NCBI RefSeq assembly: GCF_003268635.1
Contig: NZ_CP029639.1
Location: 1,375,501-1,439,500 of the forward strand
Length of the DNA stretch: 64,000 nt
From: Paenibacillus sp. DCT19
GTDB taxonomy: Bacteria > Bacillota > Bacilli > Paenibacillales > Paenibacillaceae
Reading direction: 5' to 3'
Under the pieces are notes generated by a model that saw only the letters and a list, made by a program, of their open reading frames with translations, had not been told where the DNA came from and made no database searches. Shown here piece by piece: positions 10,420 through 20,614 of this stretch. The translations under genes and the position numbers were made by a program. Position 1 is the stretch's first letter. Each line of letters begins with the position of its first letter.

Positions 10420-12195
10420 ATGAAATGGATGGGGAGATATACAGGCTATAATAGATCTTCTTTTCGCAAGGATCTGTTATCGGGACTAATTGTAGGTATT
10501 ATTGCAATTCCACTTGGTATGGCATTTGCTATCGCTTCCGGAGTCAAACCGGAGTATGGCTTGTACACAACAGTGATCGCAGGGATTCTTATTTCGTTGC
10601 TGGGTGGATCTAAGTTCCAGATTGGCGGGCCAACCGGGGCATTTATCCCGATCCTCTTCGCGATTGTGATGCAGTATGGATATGAAAATTTATTGATTGC
10701 TGGAATCATGGCCGGATTAATGCTTGTACTAATGGGGTTGTTTAAACTTGGGGCGTTAATCAAGTTCATCCCACGACCCGTGACTATTGGATTTACGGCG
10801 GGTATTGCCGTCATTATTTTCAGTGGGCAGATTGCTAATTTTCTGGGACTGCGCGGGATTGAGAAACATGAAGATTTTTGGTCTAATATGAAAGAAATCG
10901 GGATGCATATTTCAACTGTTAATATATATAGTTTGCTGACAGCAGGCAGTTGTCTAGCTGTTATTCTGCTTGTGCCGAGATTTGCGCCGAAGGTGCCTGC
11001 GTCACTGGTTGGTCTGGTTCTATCGACAGTAGTTGCAGCGTTGTTTTTTGAAGGGCAGGTGACTACGATTGGATCGTCCTTTGGTGCGATACCAAGCGCC
11101 TTGCCTCAATTTCATGTGCCTGAGATGACTTGGGAGCGAATCGTAAACTTGCTGCAACCCGCTTTTGTCATCGCCATGTTGGGCGGAATCGAATCGTTGT
11201 TGTCTGCTGTTGTTGCCGATGGCATGACCGGAAGTCGACATAACAGCAATCGAGAGCTTATTGGGCAAGGGATTGCTAATATGGTGACGCCATTATTTGG
11301 TGGTATTCCTGCAACTGGCGCGATTGCACGTACGGCAACGAATATTAAGTCTGGAGCTGTGTCACCATTATCTGGGGTTATTCATGGCGTAGTAGTCCTA
11401 CTGGTAATTGTTATGTTCGCACCCTATGCTTCCCATATTCCACTTGCCAGTATGGCTCCAGTCCTGATGATGGTTGCCTGGAATATGAGTGAACGGAGAT
11501 CGTTCATGCATGTCATGAAAACCAAAACGAGTGATTCGCTCGTTCTGCTCATTACCTTTTTATTGACCGTATTTACAAGTTTAACGACGGCTGTAGAGGT
11601 TGGGTTGATTATGGCTGTCCTTTTATTTGTTAAACGGATGAGTGAGATGTTGAAGGTTGCCAAAGTGCTACCTGATCCCAATCATAAACATGAGAAAGTC
11701 ATGGACTACATGGTTCGCGAAGGGCATGATTGTCCACAGATAAACCTGTATACGATTGAAGGGCCATTATTCTTTGGTGCAGCAGATCGATTTGAGAAGT
11801 CGGTCATGGATTCGATTCATCGGCGACCAGGTATTTTGCTGTTGCGCATGGGCAAGGTGCCCTTTATGGATACGACAGGTGAATCCAATCTGGCTCATGT
11901 TGTTAAACATATGGAGAGATCTAGGGGAATGGTTTTACTTTCCGGTATTCAGGCGCAACCATTGGAGATGCTGAAGAAAACAGGCTTGATAGAACGGATT
12001 AATCCTGATCATATGTTTGAGCACACGGGTGAAGCCATTAATTATGCATTAGCGCATTTGGATATTCAGAAATGTAAGGGATGCAAACATTTTGCCTTTC
12101 GTGAATGTGCTGCATTATCAGGCGCTGGAACCGATTCAGAACGTATAAGTATGCTGAAATCAGGAAAGCGAGTCAGCGCCAATAGCCCCGTGTAA
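10420..12195 (+). CDS. SulP-family inorganic anion transporter with STAS domain
   Basis: A 591-residue SLC26/SulP carrier. Residues 15-420 are strongly hydrophobic with the family motifs GIIAIPLGMAFAIASGV near the start, GGPTGAFIPILF and GIPATGAIARTATNI. Residues about 440-550 form the cytoplasmic STAS domain (IEGPLFFGAADRFEKSV, then RMGKVPFMDTTGESNL). The substrate may be sulfate, bicarbonate or another anion; sequence alone does not decide. The last 45 residues include an unusual cysteine cluster (CKGCKHFAFREC). It sits behind the ArsR-family gene and is bounded by a terminator at 12226. Confidence 0.92.
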   Translation: MKWMGRYTGYNRSSFRKDLLSGLIVGIIAIPLGMAFAIASGVKPEYGLYTTVIAGILISLLGGSKFQIGGPTGAFIPILFAIVMQYGYENLLIAGIMAGLMLVLMGLFKLGALIKFIPRPVTIGFTAGIAVIIFSGQIANFLGLRGIEKHEDFWSNMKEIGMHISTVNIYSLLTAGSCLAVILLVPRFAPKVPASLVGLVLSTVVAALFFEGQVTTIGSSFGAIPSALPQFHVPEMTWERIVNLLQPAFVIAMLGGIESLLSAVVADGMTGSRHNSNRELIGQGIANMVTPLFGGIPATGAIARTATNIKSGAVSPLSGVIHGVVVLLVIVMFAPYASHIPLASMAPVLMMVAWNMSERRSFMHVMKTKTSDSLVLLITFLLTVFTSLTTAVEVGLIMAVLLFVKRMSEMLKVAKVLPDPNHKHEKVMDYMVREGHDCPQINLYTIEGPLFFGAADRFEKSVMDSIHRRPGILLLRMGKVPFMDTTGESNLAHVVKHMERSRGMVLLSGIQAQPLEMLKKTGLIERINPDHMFEHTGEAINYALAHLDIQKCKGCKHFAFRECAALSGAGTDSERISMLKSGKRVSANSPV

Positions 12196-12225
12196 TCCAC
12201 TGAAGCTAGAGGGAGCTATGGCATG

Positions 12226-12265
12226 TTGAAGCTGCTGTCTGTATTGTACAGACGGCAGCTTTTTT
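12226..12265 (+). terminator. terminator after SulP gene (copy B)
   Basis: AAGCTGCTGTCTGTA pairs with TACAGACGGCAGCTT followed by TTTTTT. The sequence matches the terminator at 9758 with only two changes, one of them in the stem. Confidence 0.8.
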
Positions 12266-12305
12266 GAAATGAAATTGTGCACTTGAGTAACAAATCTAAC
12301 GGATA

Positions 12306-13834
<1,529 letters not shown>

Positions 13835-13935
13835 CTATTCATATGAGAGTTAGAGATAAATTGCGGCACATTGGCGAATCTGAGCTACCGTCTGGCTTGA
13901 ATGTCTCATTCGCATGCCTTGTTATATAGGGAGAG

Positions 13936-13949
13936 TATAGCGGTTACAA
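13936..13949 (-). promoter_or_regulatory. cre-like site in the GH43 promoter
   Basis: On the minus strand TTGTAACCGCTATA resembles the CcpA cre consensus and the motif at 18772-18785. It overlaps a possible -35 (TTGTAA), followed after 17 bases by TATAAC. Confidence 0.45.
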
Positions 13950-14029
13950 CTGCCCTTTACCTTGATTTTTCGGACGTGGAATAGCATGATATAGACATAC
14001 GAGCCTAACATTGTTCGGAGGGAATGCTT

Positions 14030-14896
14030 TTGAGTAATGCATATCTGAGATGGTTTACGTCAGATAAGGAGTTCCCGTTTTTCATTCAATATGGTGGGCA
14101 TGAGACAGATATGGAGCTTCACAATCATATGGATTTCACGGAGCTTGTAATTGTCTTGAATGGTCATGCGACCCATGTTGTGAATAACGAGGAGTTTTTT
14201 ATCAAAAAGGGAAATGTATTTGTCATCAATGGCGAGACACATCATGCGTATATCGACCCTCATGATTTTAAAATATGTAATATTATGTTCAGACCTGACA
14301 TGCTCTCATCAACCGGACCTGATCTGAGGAGATCGAATGGATTTCAAGCGTTGTTTGTGTTGGAACCGTTTTATCGTCATATCCACTCGTTTCCGAGTGT
14401 GCTCTCCTTGCCTATTTCTAGTCTGGAATATATTGAAGCTCTGATTTCGTTCATGGTTGAGGAATATGAGACGAAGCAGCAAGGATACCAAACGATGCTG
14501 ATTGCACGTCTCACGGAGATGGCGGTATATCTGTCGAGGCAGTATGATACGCAGGAGAAGGGCGGTAGGGGCAATAATCTGATGCACCTGGCCAATGCCA
14601 TTTCCTATATTGAAGATCAGTATTTGAAGCCATTATCGCTGGAGGATATTGCGGGGAAATCAAACATATCGATTAGGCATCTCAATCGGATCTTTCGCTC
14701 CTATTATCAGATGACGCCTATCTCATATGTGCATAAGCTGCGTCTGGAAAAGGCATGTCATCTACTGAAAAATAGCAATCTATCCATTACCCAAATCTCG
14801 TATGATTGTGGATTTAATGATAGCAATTATTTTACTCGTCAGTTTAAGAAAGCCTATGGCATGTCGCCCAAGAATTACAGGCTGAATCTGAACTGA
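14030..14896 (+). CDS. AraC-family transcriptional activator
   Basis: About 288 residues from TTG 14030. The upstream in-frame ATG 14024 sits only one or two bases after CGGAGGG, so the TTG is better spaced. Residues 1-150 form a cupin-like sugar-binding domain (MELHNHMDFTELVIVLNGHA, then NVFVINGETHHAYI). The last 100 residues hold the two AraC helix-turn-helix motifs (LSLEDIAGKSNISIRHLNRI and ITQISYDCGFNDSNYFTRQF). It is divergent from the GH43 gene at 12306-13825 and is the probable activator of that gene in response to a pentose or its oligosaccharides. Confidence 0.92.
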   Translation: MSNAYLRWFTSDKEFPFFIQYGGHETDMELHNHMDFTELVIVLNGHATHVVNNEEFFIKKGNVFVINGETHHAYIDPHDFKICNIMFRPDMLSSTGPDLRRSNGFQALFVLEPFYRHIHSFPSVLSLPISSLEYIEALISFMVEEYETKQQGYQTMLIARLTEMAVYLSRQYDTQEKGGRGNNLMHLANAISYIEDQYLKPLSLEDIAGKSNISIRHLNRIFRSYYQMTPISYVHKLRLEKACHLLKNSNLSITQISYDCGFNDSNYFTRQFKKAYGMSPKNYRLNLN

Positions 14897-14902
14897 TTAA
14901 TT

Positions 14903-14976
14903 AAGAGGATCTCCCATATCGTGCGTGTTCAAAAGCGAATTTCTGAACAACCTCGTATCGGAGATCCTCTTTTTAT
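14903..14976 (+). terminator. long hairpin terminator after AraC gene
   Basis: AAGAGGATCTCC pairs with GGAGATCCTCTT and is followed by TTTATATTTT. The loop carries GTGTTCAAAAG and CTGAACAACCTC, which resemble ends of the repeat family at 18379-18579 and 47139-47176. Confidence 0.7.
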
Positions 14977-15574
14977 ATTTTCGTTATATTGGTGGAGTGT
15001 TCATCGTTATAATCTAAGAGTCGTCCATGATCATGCCACTGACCGTACATCTGATTTGCCTCTGTGTGAGTTATCAATTTGTCCAATCTGTGCTGGAATA
15101 ATGCTGGTTGATGCTTCACGCTTTGGATCGTGTCGATGCGAACCCGCTGGTAGAGAGCCGGAAATGCCAGGAAATTAGCATAGATCATCGGATTATCTTT
15201 GAGTCTTCGTTCAATCACATCATCAATGATGAAAGCATTGGGATCCATCACTGGTAGAACCTTTCTACCTTCGTCATGCATGAGTCCCAGCGTTTCAAGG
15301 CGGCGAACCCGTTCTTTGTTTAGTTCAGTCCACGAGCTTTGTTTGCTCCGAGGGATAAGCGTTGCATTAGCTGGTTCTCGGATATCTTTTTCTTTATTCC
15401 ATCAATCCAGCCATAACATAGGGACTCTTCTACGGCATCTAAGTATAACAATGTATCGGGGCTTGGTCTGAGACTAATGGTTACCCAGCAACACTTTTGA
15501 GTTCTTCCATGCACATGTAACCAAGCTCTTAATTCTTCTCTTGATGTAACAGCCAAATAATTATTGATTTCCAT
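14973..15574 (-). pseudogene. YdeI/OmpD-associated family protein, one-base frameshift
   Basis: The frame breaks at GGG 15352-15354; a fourth G restores QRLSPRSKQSSWTELNKERV and a protein of about 200 residues. The N-terminal part (FSREELRAW-like: TSREELRAWLHVHG, then LDAVEESLCYGWIDG) and the central ERVRRLETLGLMHDEGRKVL are typical of the YdeI family, proposed to give protection against antimicrobial peptides in other bacteria. The role here is unknown. A cytoplasmic location is expected. It lies 15 bp downstream of the DinB gene on the same strand, so the two may be co-transcribed. Confidence 0.8.
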
Positions 15575-15589
15575 AGTTTATTCTATCAT

Positions 15590-16099
15590 CTAAGCTGTAG
15601 CAGGCTTCGTATACCAGAAGAGGCTGTAGTCATTCATAATAGAGGCATGACCTAACTGACGCAGCATTGTAGAAATATTCCCTCGGTGGTACGTTCCGTG
15701 ATTAATCAGGTGAAAGATGATCTCCGCAAGGCTGGTATTTCGAATTCCCGCGAATGGATTATCCAGCAGAATCGTGTGTTCCAGATCGATGTGATCTTGA
15801 AACCACGCTGTATATTGTTGTGATAATTCTGCAAATCGCTTGCTATAGTCCTCTATAGAATCGTATATCTCTTCATTGCGTGGCATGCACATTTGTAGAG
15901 CTTCGGGCATACTGACACCTGTTAGTACCAGATACCACATTTGATCAACAGCATACATATGACTTAGTGCATGAGCGAGGGTGGGAAATGAACTATTCAC
16001 CTCCTGATGTAATACGCTGTCTGGTAATTCTTGAATTCTCCCCAGAATGGTGTGTGTAGCCCAAGTGTGATACTGATACATTTCTTGCGGATGGTTCAT
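15590..16099 (-). CDS. DinB-family protein
   Basis: A 169-residue four-helix-bundle protein of the DinB/YfiT-like superfamily. The three metal-binding histidines typical of the fold can be seen in THALSHMYAVD-like LAHALSHMYAVD and in HLINHGTYHRGNIST. Members are putative metal-dependent enzymes, including thiol transferases, most without known substrates. The ATG follows AAGGAGATGATC. Downstream is the YdeI-family gene, and upstream is the WYL-domain regulator on the same strand, separated by a terminator. Confidence 0.88.
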   Translation of the reverse strand: MNHPQEMYQYHTWATHTILGRIQELPDSVLHQEVNSSFPTLAHALSHMYAVDQMWYLVLTGVSMPEALQMCMPRNEEIYDSIEDYSKRFAELSQQYTAWFQDHIDLEHTILLDNPFAGIRNTSLAEIIFHLINHGTYHRGNISTMLRQLGHASIMNDYSLFWYTKPATA

Positions 16100-16154
16100 G
16101 CGATCATCTCCTTAGAATTAGCGGTAAGGTGCAACTAACTTACTGAGATGATTA

Positions 16155-16191
16155 TAAAAAAAGAAGTATGACAACAGCGTGTCATACTTCT
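16155..16191 (-). terminator. terminator after WYL regulator
   Basis: AAGAAGTATGACA pairs with TGTCATACTTCTT. On the minus strand the stem begins directly at the stop codon of the regulator and ends in seven T. Confidence 0.8.
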
Positions 16192-17115
16192 TCAATGTGT
16201 TTTTTTGTATGGCTTCAGTGCGTTCTGAAGCTCTTCCTTCAGGATATCTCGCAGTTCGGCGGGTTCAAGTACTTCAGCGCCACTACCTAAACTTAACAGG
16301 AACGAGCATAACCAACGGGCTTTCAATGGCTGATGAACTGCGATTCGCATCGTCATGCTTCCATCATCATGAAATTGTTTATCCGCTTGTTGAAAGTGAT
16401 CCATGGCTTCCGCGAGGGCTTCCGGATTAACCTTGAACACCACTTCTGTGGTCTGGTTTTGCGGGGAGTCATCCCGCTTAATCGTTGGTTCAATACTGTC
16501 CGAATGCGGTTGGAAAGTGTCAGAGCTTAAGCTCACGTTCATCATCCGAGAGAGTCGGAACTCCCGATAATCTTGACGTGTCAGGCAGAATCCATATACG
16601 TACCAATTGCGATATTTGAAGTGCAGTTTTACGGGTTCCATTCGACGGGTTGTTCGTTCATTCTTGGTATTAATGTAATCGAACTGGATAATCCGATATT
16701 CGGTGATTCCTGCTCGGAGATATGGCAGGGCATCAGGTTCCGTTCGACGTGTCTCCAGATCGATGGATAAATTGGAGATTTGATGCTCCGAACCAATCGT
16801 TTGCAGTCGCTCAATCGTTCCCTGTACTCGTCCATCATCAAAGACAGTGGAGAGACTGCTGAGTACTGTAATGAGGGAATTTACATCGTATGAGCCGAGT
16901 AAGCTTTTGTCCATTTTATATCCATCAATAATGCCATACCCGCCTTTAAGTCCTTGATGAGAGACGACGGGGAAGCCGGCTGCACAGATGACATCAATGT
17001 CTCGATAGATGGTTCTTGGAGAAACGTGAAACTCTTCCGCTAGTGTAGAAGCCGACAACACTTCATGGTTCAAGAGCTTGAATATGATCGAGATTAAACG
17101 TTCCAATTTCATCAT
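16192..17115 (-). CDS. YafY-type regulator (HTH_11 plus WYL domain)
   Basis: A 307-residue protein. The N-terminus is a DeoR-like winged helix (LERLISIIFKLLNHEVLSAS, then EFHVSPRTIYRDIDVICAAG). The middle holds the WYL ligand domain (MEPVKLHFKYRNWYVYGFCL) and the end a WCX extension. WYL proteins sense nucleic-acid or nucleotide ligands in several systems. The next genes downstream on the same strand are DinB and YdeI family members, which may be its targets although a terminator separates them. The start is at MMKLERL, with weak GGCGGGG upstream. Confidence 0.88.
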   Translation of the reverse strand: MMKLERLISIIFKLLNHEVLSASTLAEEFHVSPRTIYRDIDVICAAGFPVVSHQGLKGGYGIIDGYKMDKSLLGSYDVNSLITVLSSLSTVFDDGRVQGTIERLQTIGSEHQISNLSIDLETRRTEPDALPYLRAGITEYRIIQFDYINTKNERTTRRMEPVKLHFKYRNWYVYGFCLTRQDYREFRLSRMMNVSLSSDTFQPHSDSIEPTIKRDDSPQNQTTEVVFKVNPEALAEAMDHFQQADKQFHDDGSMTMRIAVHQPLKARWLCSFLLSLGSGAEVLEPAELRDILKEELQNALKPYKKTH

Positions 17116-17437
17116 GTATCCCCGCCCAGTATCCCATTTTGTTATTGCAGGCCATATTATATCACAGTGTTATGAACGAGAAGAGATCTGTCTTCTCATG
17201 ACTTCAAGGTAAGTCACTAATTGCTGATGCGCATGCTTAACTTAGCTACAACGTGAGATGAAAATAACAAAAAAAGAGTGCAGATACGCACTCTTTATAA
17301 ACCGCAAAATGTTTATGCTTAGCAGGATAAGCAGTGAAGCTAAGTCATGATGTTAAGTAGTAAATTCAGGCTGTAAAGCCCAGCACTGATATGAAGAAAT
17401 TTTGGTAATCTTCTTATCAATGTAAGGTAAGATTGTA
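17116..17437. other. intergenic region with one terminator
   Basis: It holds the promoter side of the WYL gene and a terminator at 17268-17296 for the regulator at 17438-18355. No small gene is supported. Confidence 0.5.
17268..17296 (-). terminator. terminator downstream of second ArsR-fold regulator
   Basis: AAAGAGTGC pairs with GCACTCTTT around GATAC-type loop. On the minus strand it ends in a run of seven T and lies about 140 bases after the regulator stop. Confidence 0.75.
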
Positions 17438-18355
17438 CTAATCTTCTTGTACATTGTAGAGCACACGGGCGAGTAGACCTTGACCATAGTTGCCGAAATG
17501 TTTGCCAAAGATCGTGAGTCCCCGTTTGTTGACAGGCTCTTCTGTTACCGCAATCCGGAAGAGGATATCGCTTTTGTAGTCCAGACTAATATCATCCAGC
17601 GTAACATCCGAAATGCGACAGCCGTCGATATAGCTACCTTCCTGCGTGATGCGGATCAGCTTCAGCATACCGTACTGATTAAGGTGAGGAGGCCACCAGT
17701 CTGGATTGAACGTTCCGCGTGTATTGCCGAAGTCACCTGGACTCGTCCAGCAGCCAATCTCGATACCGTTGATGTAAAAGTAAATATCCGAAGGGTAGTT
17801 ATCGCAATAGCCAGGTGATTCCGAACCAAGCTCCATAGAGAGTTGAATCTCACTAAACGACTGATTCGGTTTCAGATAATTAGGAATGCGATACTCCAAA
17901 TAACCTTCCGCAAGCCAAATCATCTCCGCATCAATGCGTAATGGATCTGCGAAATAACGTGGGTCATCGAATTCCCCAACGATACTGTCCCGCGTCGCAA
18001 GTCCACAAGTAGGAGCAGCTTGATAATCACTGTAATGTCCCACTTGAATCTCTACCTCATAACGGTTGCTAATCTCCTGCGAACGCAGATCCACCATCAG
18101 CTTCTCCTCATTGAGATAGCAAATTTTCTGGATTCCGTGCTTGCCGACAGCGGTGTTTATTTCGATTAAACCGCTCTCCTCCAGCTTTTTGATATGCATC
18201 GTAATTGCTCCATTGCTAAGTCCCAGCTTGGTTGCAAGATCATTGAGATTAAGGCTCTGGTTCTTCGCCAGTAGTTCAATGATCTGTATCCGAATCTCCG
18301 AACTGAGGGCTTTGAAGATGTTCACACCCGACTTCAGATCCTTAATATAAATCAT
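17438..18355 (-). CDS. ArsR-fold regulator of the arabinan operon, paralogue of the gene at 1-701
   Basis: This 305-residue protein has a winged helix at residues 10-80 (FKALSSEIRIQIIELLAKNQ, then LGLSNGAITMHIKKLEESGL). A 220-residue C-terminal domain (VGHYSDYQAAPTCGLATRDS, then SPGDFGNTRGTFNPDWWPPH) is shared with the partial protein at the left edge. The second domain probably binds a sugar. It is divergent from the arabino-oligosaccharide import operon beginning at 19088 and is inferred to repress it. The start ATG has a weak AAAGGA upstream. Length and domain order differ from metal-sensing ArsR proteins, which lack the large second domain. Confidence 0.88.
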   Translation of the reverse strand: MIYIKDLKSGVNIFKALSSEIRIQIIELLAKNQSLNLNDLATKLGLSNGAITMHIKKLEESGLIEINTAVGKHGIQKICYLNEEKLMVDLRSQEISNRYEVEIQVGHYSDYQAAPTCGLATRDSIVGEFDDPRYFADPLRIDAEMIWLAEGYLEYRIPNYLKPNQSFSEIQLSMELGSESPGYCDNYPSDIYFYINGIEIGCWTSPGDFGNTRGTFNPDWWPPHLNQYGMLKLIRITQEGSYIDGCRISDVTLDDISLDYKSDILFRIAVTEEPVNKRGLTIFGKHFGNYGQGLLARVLYNVQED

Positions 18356-18378
18356 ATGTGTTGGTCCTTTCCCCGTTC

Positions 18379-18579
18379 ACTGTTAGATAGGTTATTCAAA
18401 AAGTCAGCTTTTGATTACGAAGGATGTCTGAGGACATCTCAGCGTCGAATATGGAATTCAGCCGAAATATCCGTTGCTCACGTAGCTTGTTCTACGCTCC
18501 GCTACTCTATTTCTATCTTCATCCCATCTTCTAGGTACTGAAAATCATCCTTTTTGAACACGTACTGTTAGATAGGTTA
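18379..18579. mobile_element. MITE-like element with 16-bp flanking direct repeats
   Basis: ACTGTTAGATAGGTTA occurs at 18379-18394 and again at 18564-18579. Between the copies, TTCAAAAAG near the left end and CTTTTTGAA near the right end form terminal inverted repeats, and internal hairpins such as GATGTC/GACATC are present. It has no coding capacity. It lies in the divergent promoter region of the arabinan import operon. Confidence 0.55.
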
Positions 18580-19087
18580 GTGCACATTTCTATATTTTAT
18601 TTTAGATAAGTATAAATGATTATAAGATAGATGGGAAGGGCAGAGACAGGAAGCCTTTCTTCTTTATTATCGTACGATTCATTATCAAAATGAAGGCGTG
18701 TTTCTCAAATTAATATTCTATAAAACATTTGAATTGTTTCATTAATCTTTGAAATAAACCATTGAAAAGTATTGTAACCGCTTTTATAATCTTATTATAT
18801 CTAAAATAGTTTAGCACTTCATGAATCAAATGAACCATTTGATTAACAAAACTTCGAAGATACCCTCTATCACCTCCCCGGTATCGAAATTTTAAATGAT
18901 TATAATCATAGGTAAATCAACGGTTATGAACTCTAAATAATACTCCTAAACATATTTTATTTTATAAAAATGTAAAATGTTTTAATAAAGTATTGACTAA
19001 AGTGGATAGTATTTGATAAATTTAACAACAGAAATCTTATTTCACGCAATTGAATACGGTTACAAATTCAGATCAGGAGGGGTTCAG
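18580..19087. other. long AT-rich upstream region of the arabinan import operon
   Basis: About 500 bases without a gene. It contains a strong sigma-A promoter at 18762-18790 and a second weaker candidate, TTGACT (18993) with ATAAAT (19016) at 17-bp spacing. If the first is used, the 5' untranslated leader is about 290 bases. No recognised riboswitch was found. Confidence 0.5.
18762..18790 (+). promoter_or_regulatory. sigma-A promoter with embedded cre-like site
   Basis: TTGAAA and TATAAT are separated by exactly 17 bases. The spacer contains TTGTAACCGCTTTT (about 18772-18785), close to the CcpA cre consensus and to the site before the GH43 gene at 13936. Catabolite repression of the arabinan operon is inferred. 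Confidence 0.6.
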
Positions 19088-20431
19088 ATGGTAAAGAAAA
19101 AGAGTTGGGTCACGTTTATGCTTCTTATGCTGGTTACTGCACTTGTCTTAGCAGGTTGCGGTGGAGATAGCGGTGGGGCGAGTGGTAACAAAGAACTGAC
19201 ATTTATGTTCCGAGGCGGTACAGATGAACAGAAGGCTTATCAAGCGGTCGTCAAAAAGTTTGAAGAAGAAAATCCTGGCATCAAAGTTAAGTTGATTGTA
19301 ACGGCTGCGGATCAATATGCTACCAAGCTGAGAGCGGCGATCACGGGCAATAGCCTACCAGATATTTTTTATTTTAACCCTGGTGACGTGAAAGCGTATG
19401 TGAACAGCAATGTACTGATGAATCTGACTCCTTATGTTGAAAATAACCCGGATGTGGATCTGAATAATATTTGGAAATATGGTGTGGATTTATATCGTTA
19501 CGATGGCCAAATGGCAGGACAAGGAGACCTTTACGGTATGCCGAAAGATCTTGGTCCATTCGCACTTGGTTATAACAAAACGCTGTTTGAAAAAGAAGGC
19601 ATTCCACTTCCAGACAAAGACAAGCCATATACGTGGGATGAGTTCATTCAAGTGAATCAGCAAGCAACGAAAGATACGAACGGAGACGGCAAACCGGATG
19701 TATTTGGTACAGGCTTCAACGTAAACTGGGCGCTTCAATCCTTCGTATGGAGTAATGGTGCTGACTGGTTGGATGAGACCAAAACAAAAGTAACGATTGA
19801 TGATCCGAAATTTGCGGAAGCGCTACAATTTTTCGCAGACATGCAGAATAAATACAAAATCACACCTTCTATTGAAGAAGCACAAACACTGGATACGTAC
19901 CAACGTTGGATGAAAGGGGAAATGGCATTCTTCCCTGTAGGTCCGTGGGATATGAGTACGTTTGAAGGATTACCTTTTGAATATGATCTGTTGCCATTCC
20001 CAGCTGGTTCTAGTGGTAAGTCCGCAACGTGGATTGGTTCCCTGGGTATCGGTGTTTCCGCCAAAACAAAATACCCTGAAGAAGCAGCTAAACTGGTGAA
20101 TTACCTTACAGCTTCTAAGGATGCAATGCAGCAGCTTGTCGATGCCAAAGTACAGATTCCAAACCTGCTCGACATGGCTGATGAATGGGCCAAAGATACA
20201 TCAACGAAGCCAGCGAATAAACAGGAATTCCTTGATATCGTTGAAGACTATGGTCGCTCCCTTCCAGGGAACTACACGTATAACGCAGAGTGGTACGATC
20301 TGTTCTTCACAGACGTTCAGCCTGTGCTGGATGGCAAAATTACAGCCGCAGAATATGTGAAGCAGCAACAGCCGAAAATGCAGAAGTTGTTGGACAAAGC
20401 GGTAGAGCAAGAGAAGAAATCTCAGAAATAA
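19088..20431 (+). CDS. sugar ABC transporter substrate-binding lipoprotein (AraN-like)
   Basis: The start is ATG 19088 (MVKKKSW) after AGGAGGGG; an in-frame extension to 19013 has no ribosome binding site. The signal peptide ends in the lipobox LVLAGC, so the mature protein is anchored outside the membrane. The rest is a type-1 extracellular solute-binding protein ([20 protein letters not shown], then [18 protein letters not shown], then [17 protein letters not shown]). With the two permeases and the arabinanase behind it, arabino-oligosaccharides are the likely ligand. A hairpin follows at 20536, which may let this gene be expressed more than the permeases. Confidence 0.93.
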   Translation: MVKKKSWVTFMLLMLVTALVLAGCGGDSGGASGNKELTFMFRGGTDEQKAYQAVVKKFEEENPGIKVKLIVTAADQYATKLRAAITGNSLPDIFYFNPGDVKAYVNSNVLMNLTPYVENNPDVDLNNIWKYGVDLYRYDGQMAGQGDLYGMPKDLGPFALGYNKTLFEKEGIPLPDKDKPYTWDEFIQVNQQATKDTNGDGKPDVFGTGFNVNWALQSFVWSNGADWLDETKTKVTIDDPKFAEALQFFADMQNKYKITPSIEEAQTLDTYQRWMKGEMAFFPVGPWDMSTFEGLPFEYDLLPFPAGSSGKSATWIGSLGIGVSAKTKYPEEAAKLVNYLTASKDAMQQLVDAKVQIPNLLDMADEWAKDTSTKPANKQEFLDIVEDYGRSLPGNYTYNAEWYDLFFTDVQPVLDGKITAAEYVKQQQPKMQKLLDKAVEQEKKSQK

Positions 20432-20535
20432 GATAAGCAACGAGAGTATGTCGGAAGCTCCGAACAAGAAGCGAGGAAGCGACTTGCACAAAGTGGATCA
20501 GAGTTAAGTTGGTAGTTTCGTGTTGCATAGAAAAG

Positions 20536-20576
20536 TGATGCCAGCAGCCTGCTATCACGCTGCTGGCATCATTTTT
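20536..20576 (+). terminator. intercistronic hairpin between binding protein and permease genes
   Basis: TGATGCCAGCAG pairs perfectly with CTGCTGGCATCA followed by TTTTT. Such partial terminators commonly set the binding-protein to permease ratio. Confidence 0.75.
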
Positions 20577-20614
20577 GGATTCCATACTTGATATTAGAAA
20601 CAGGGGTGAGCGCA

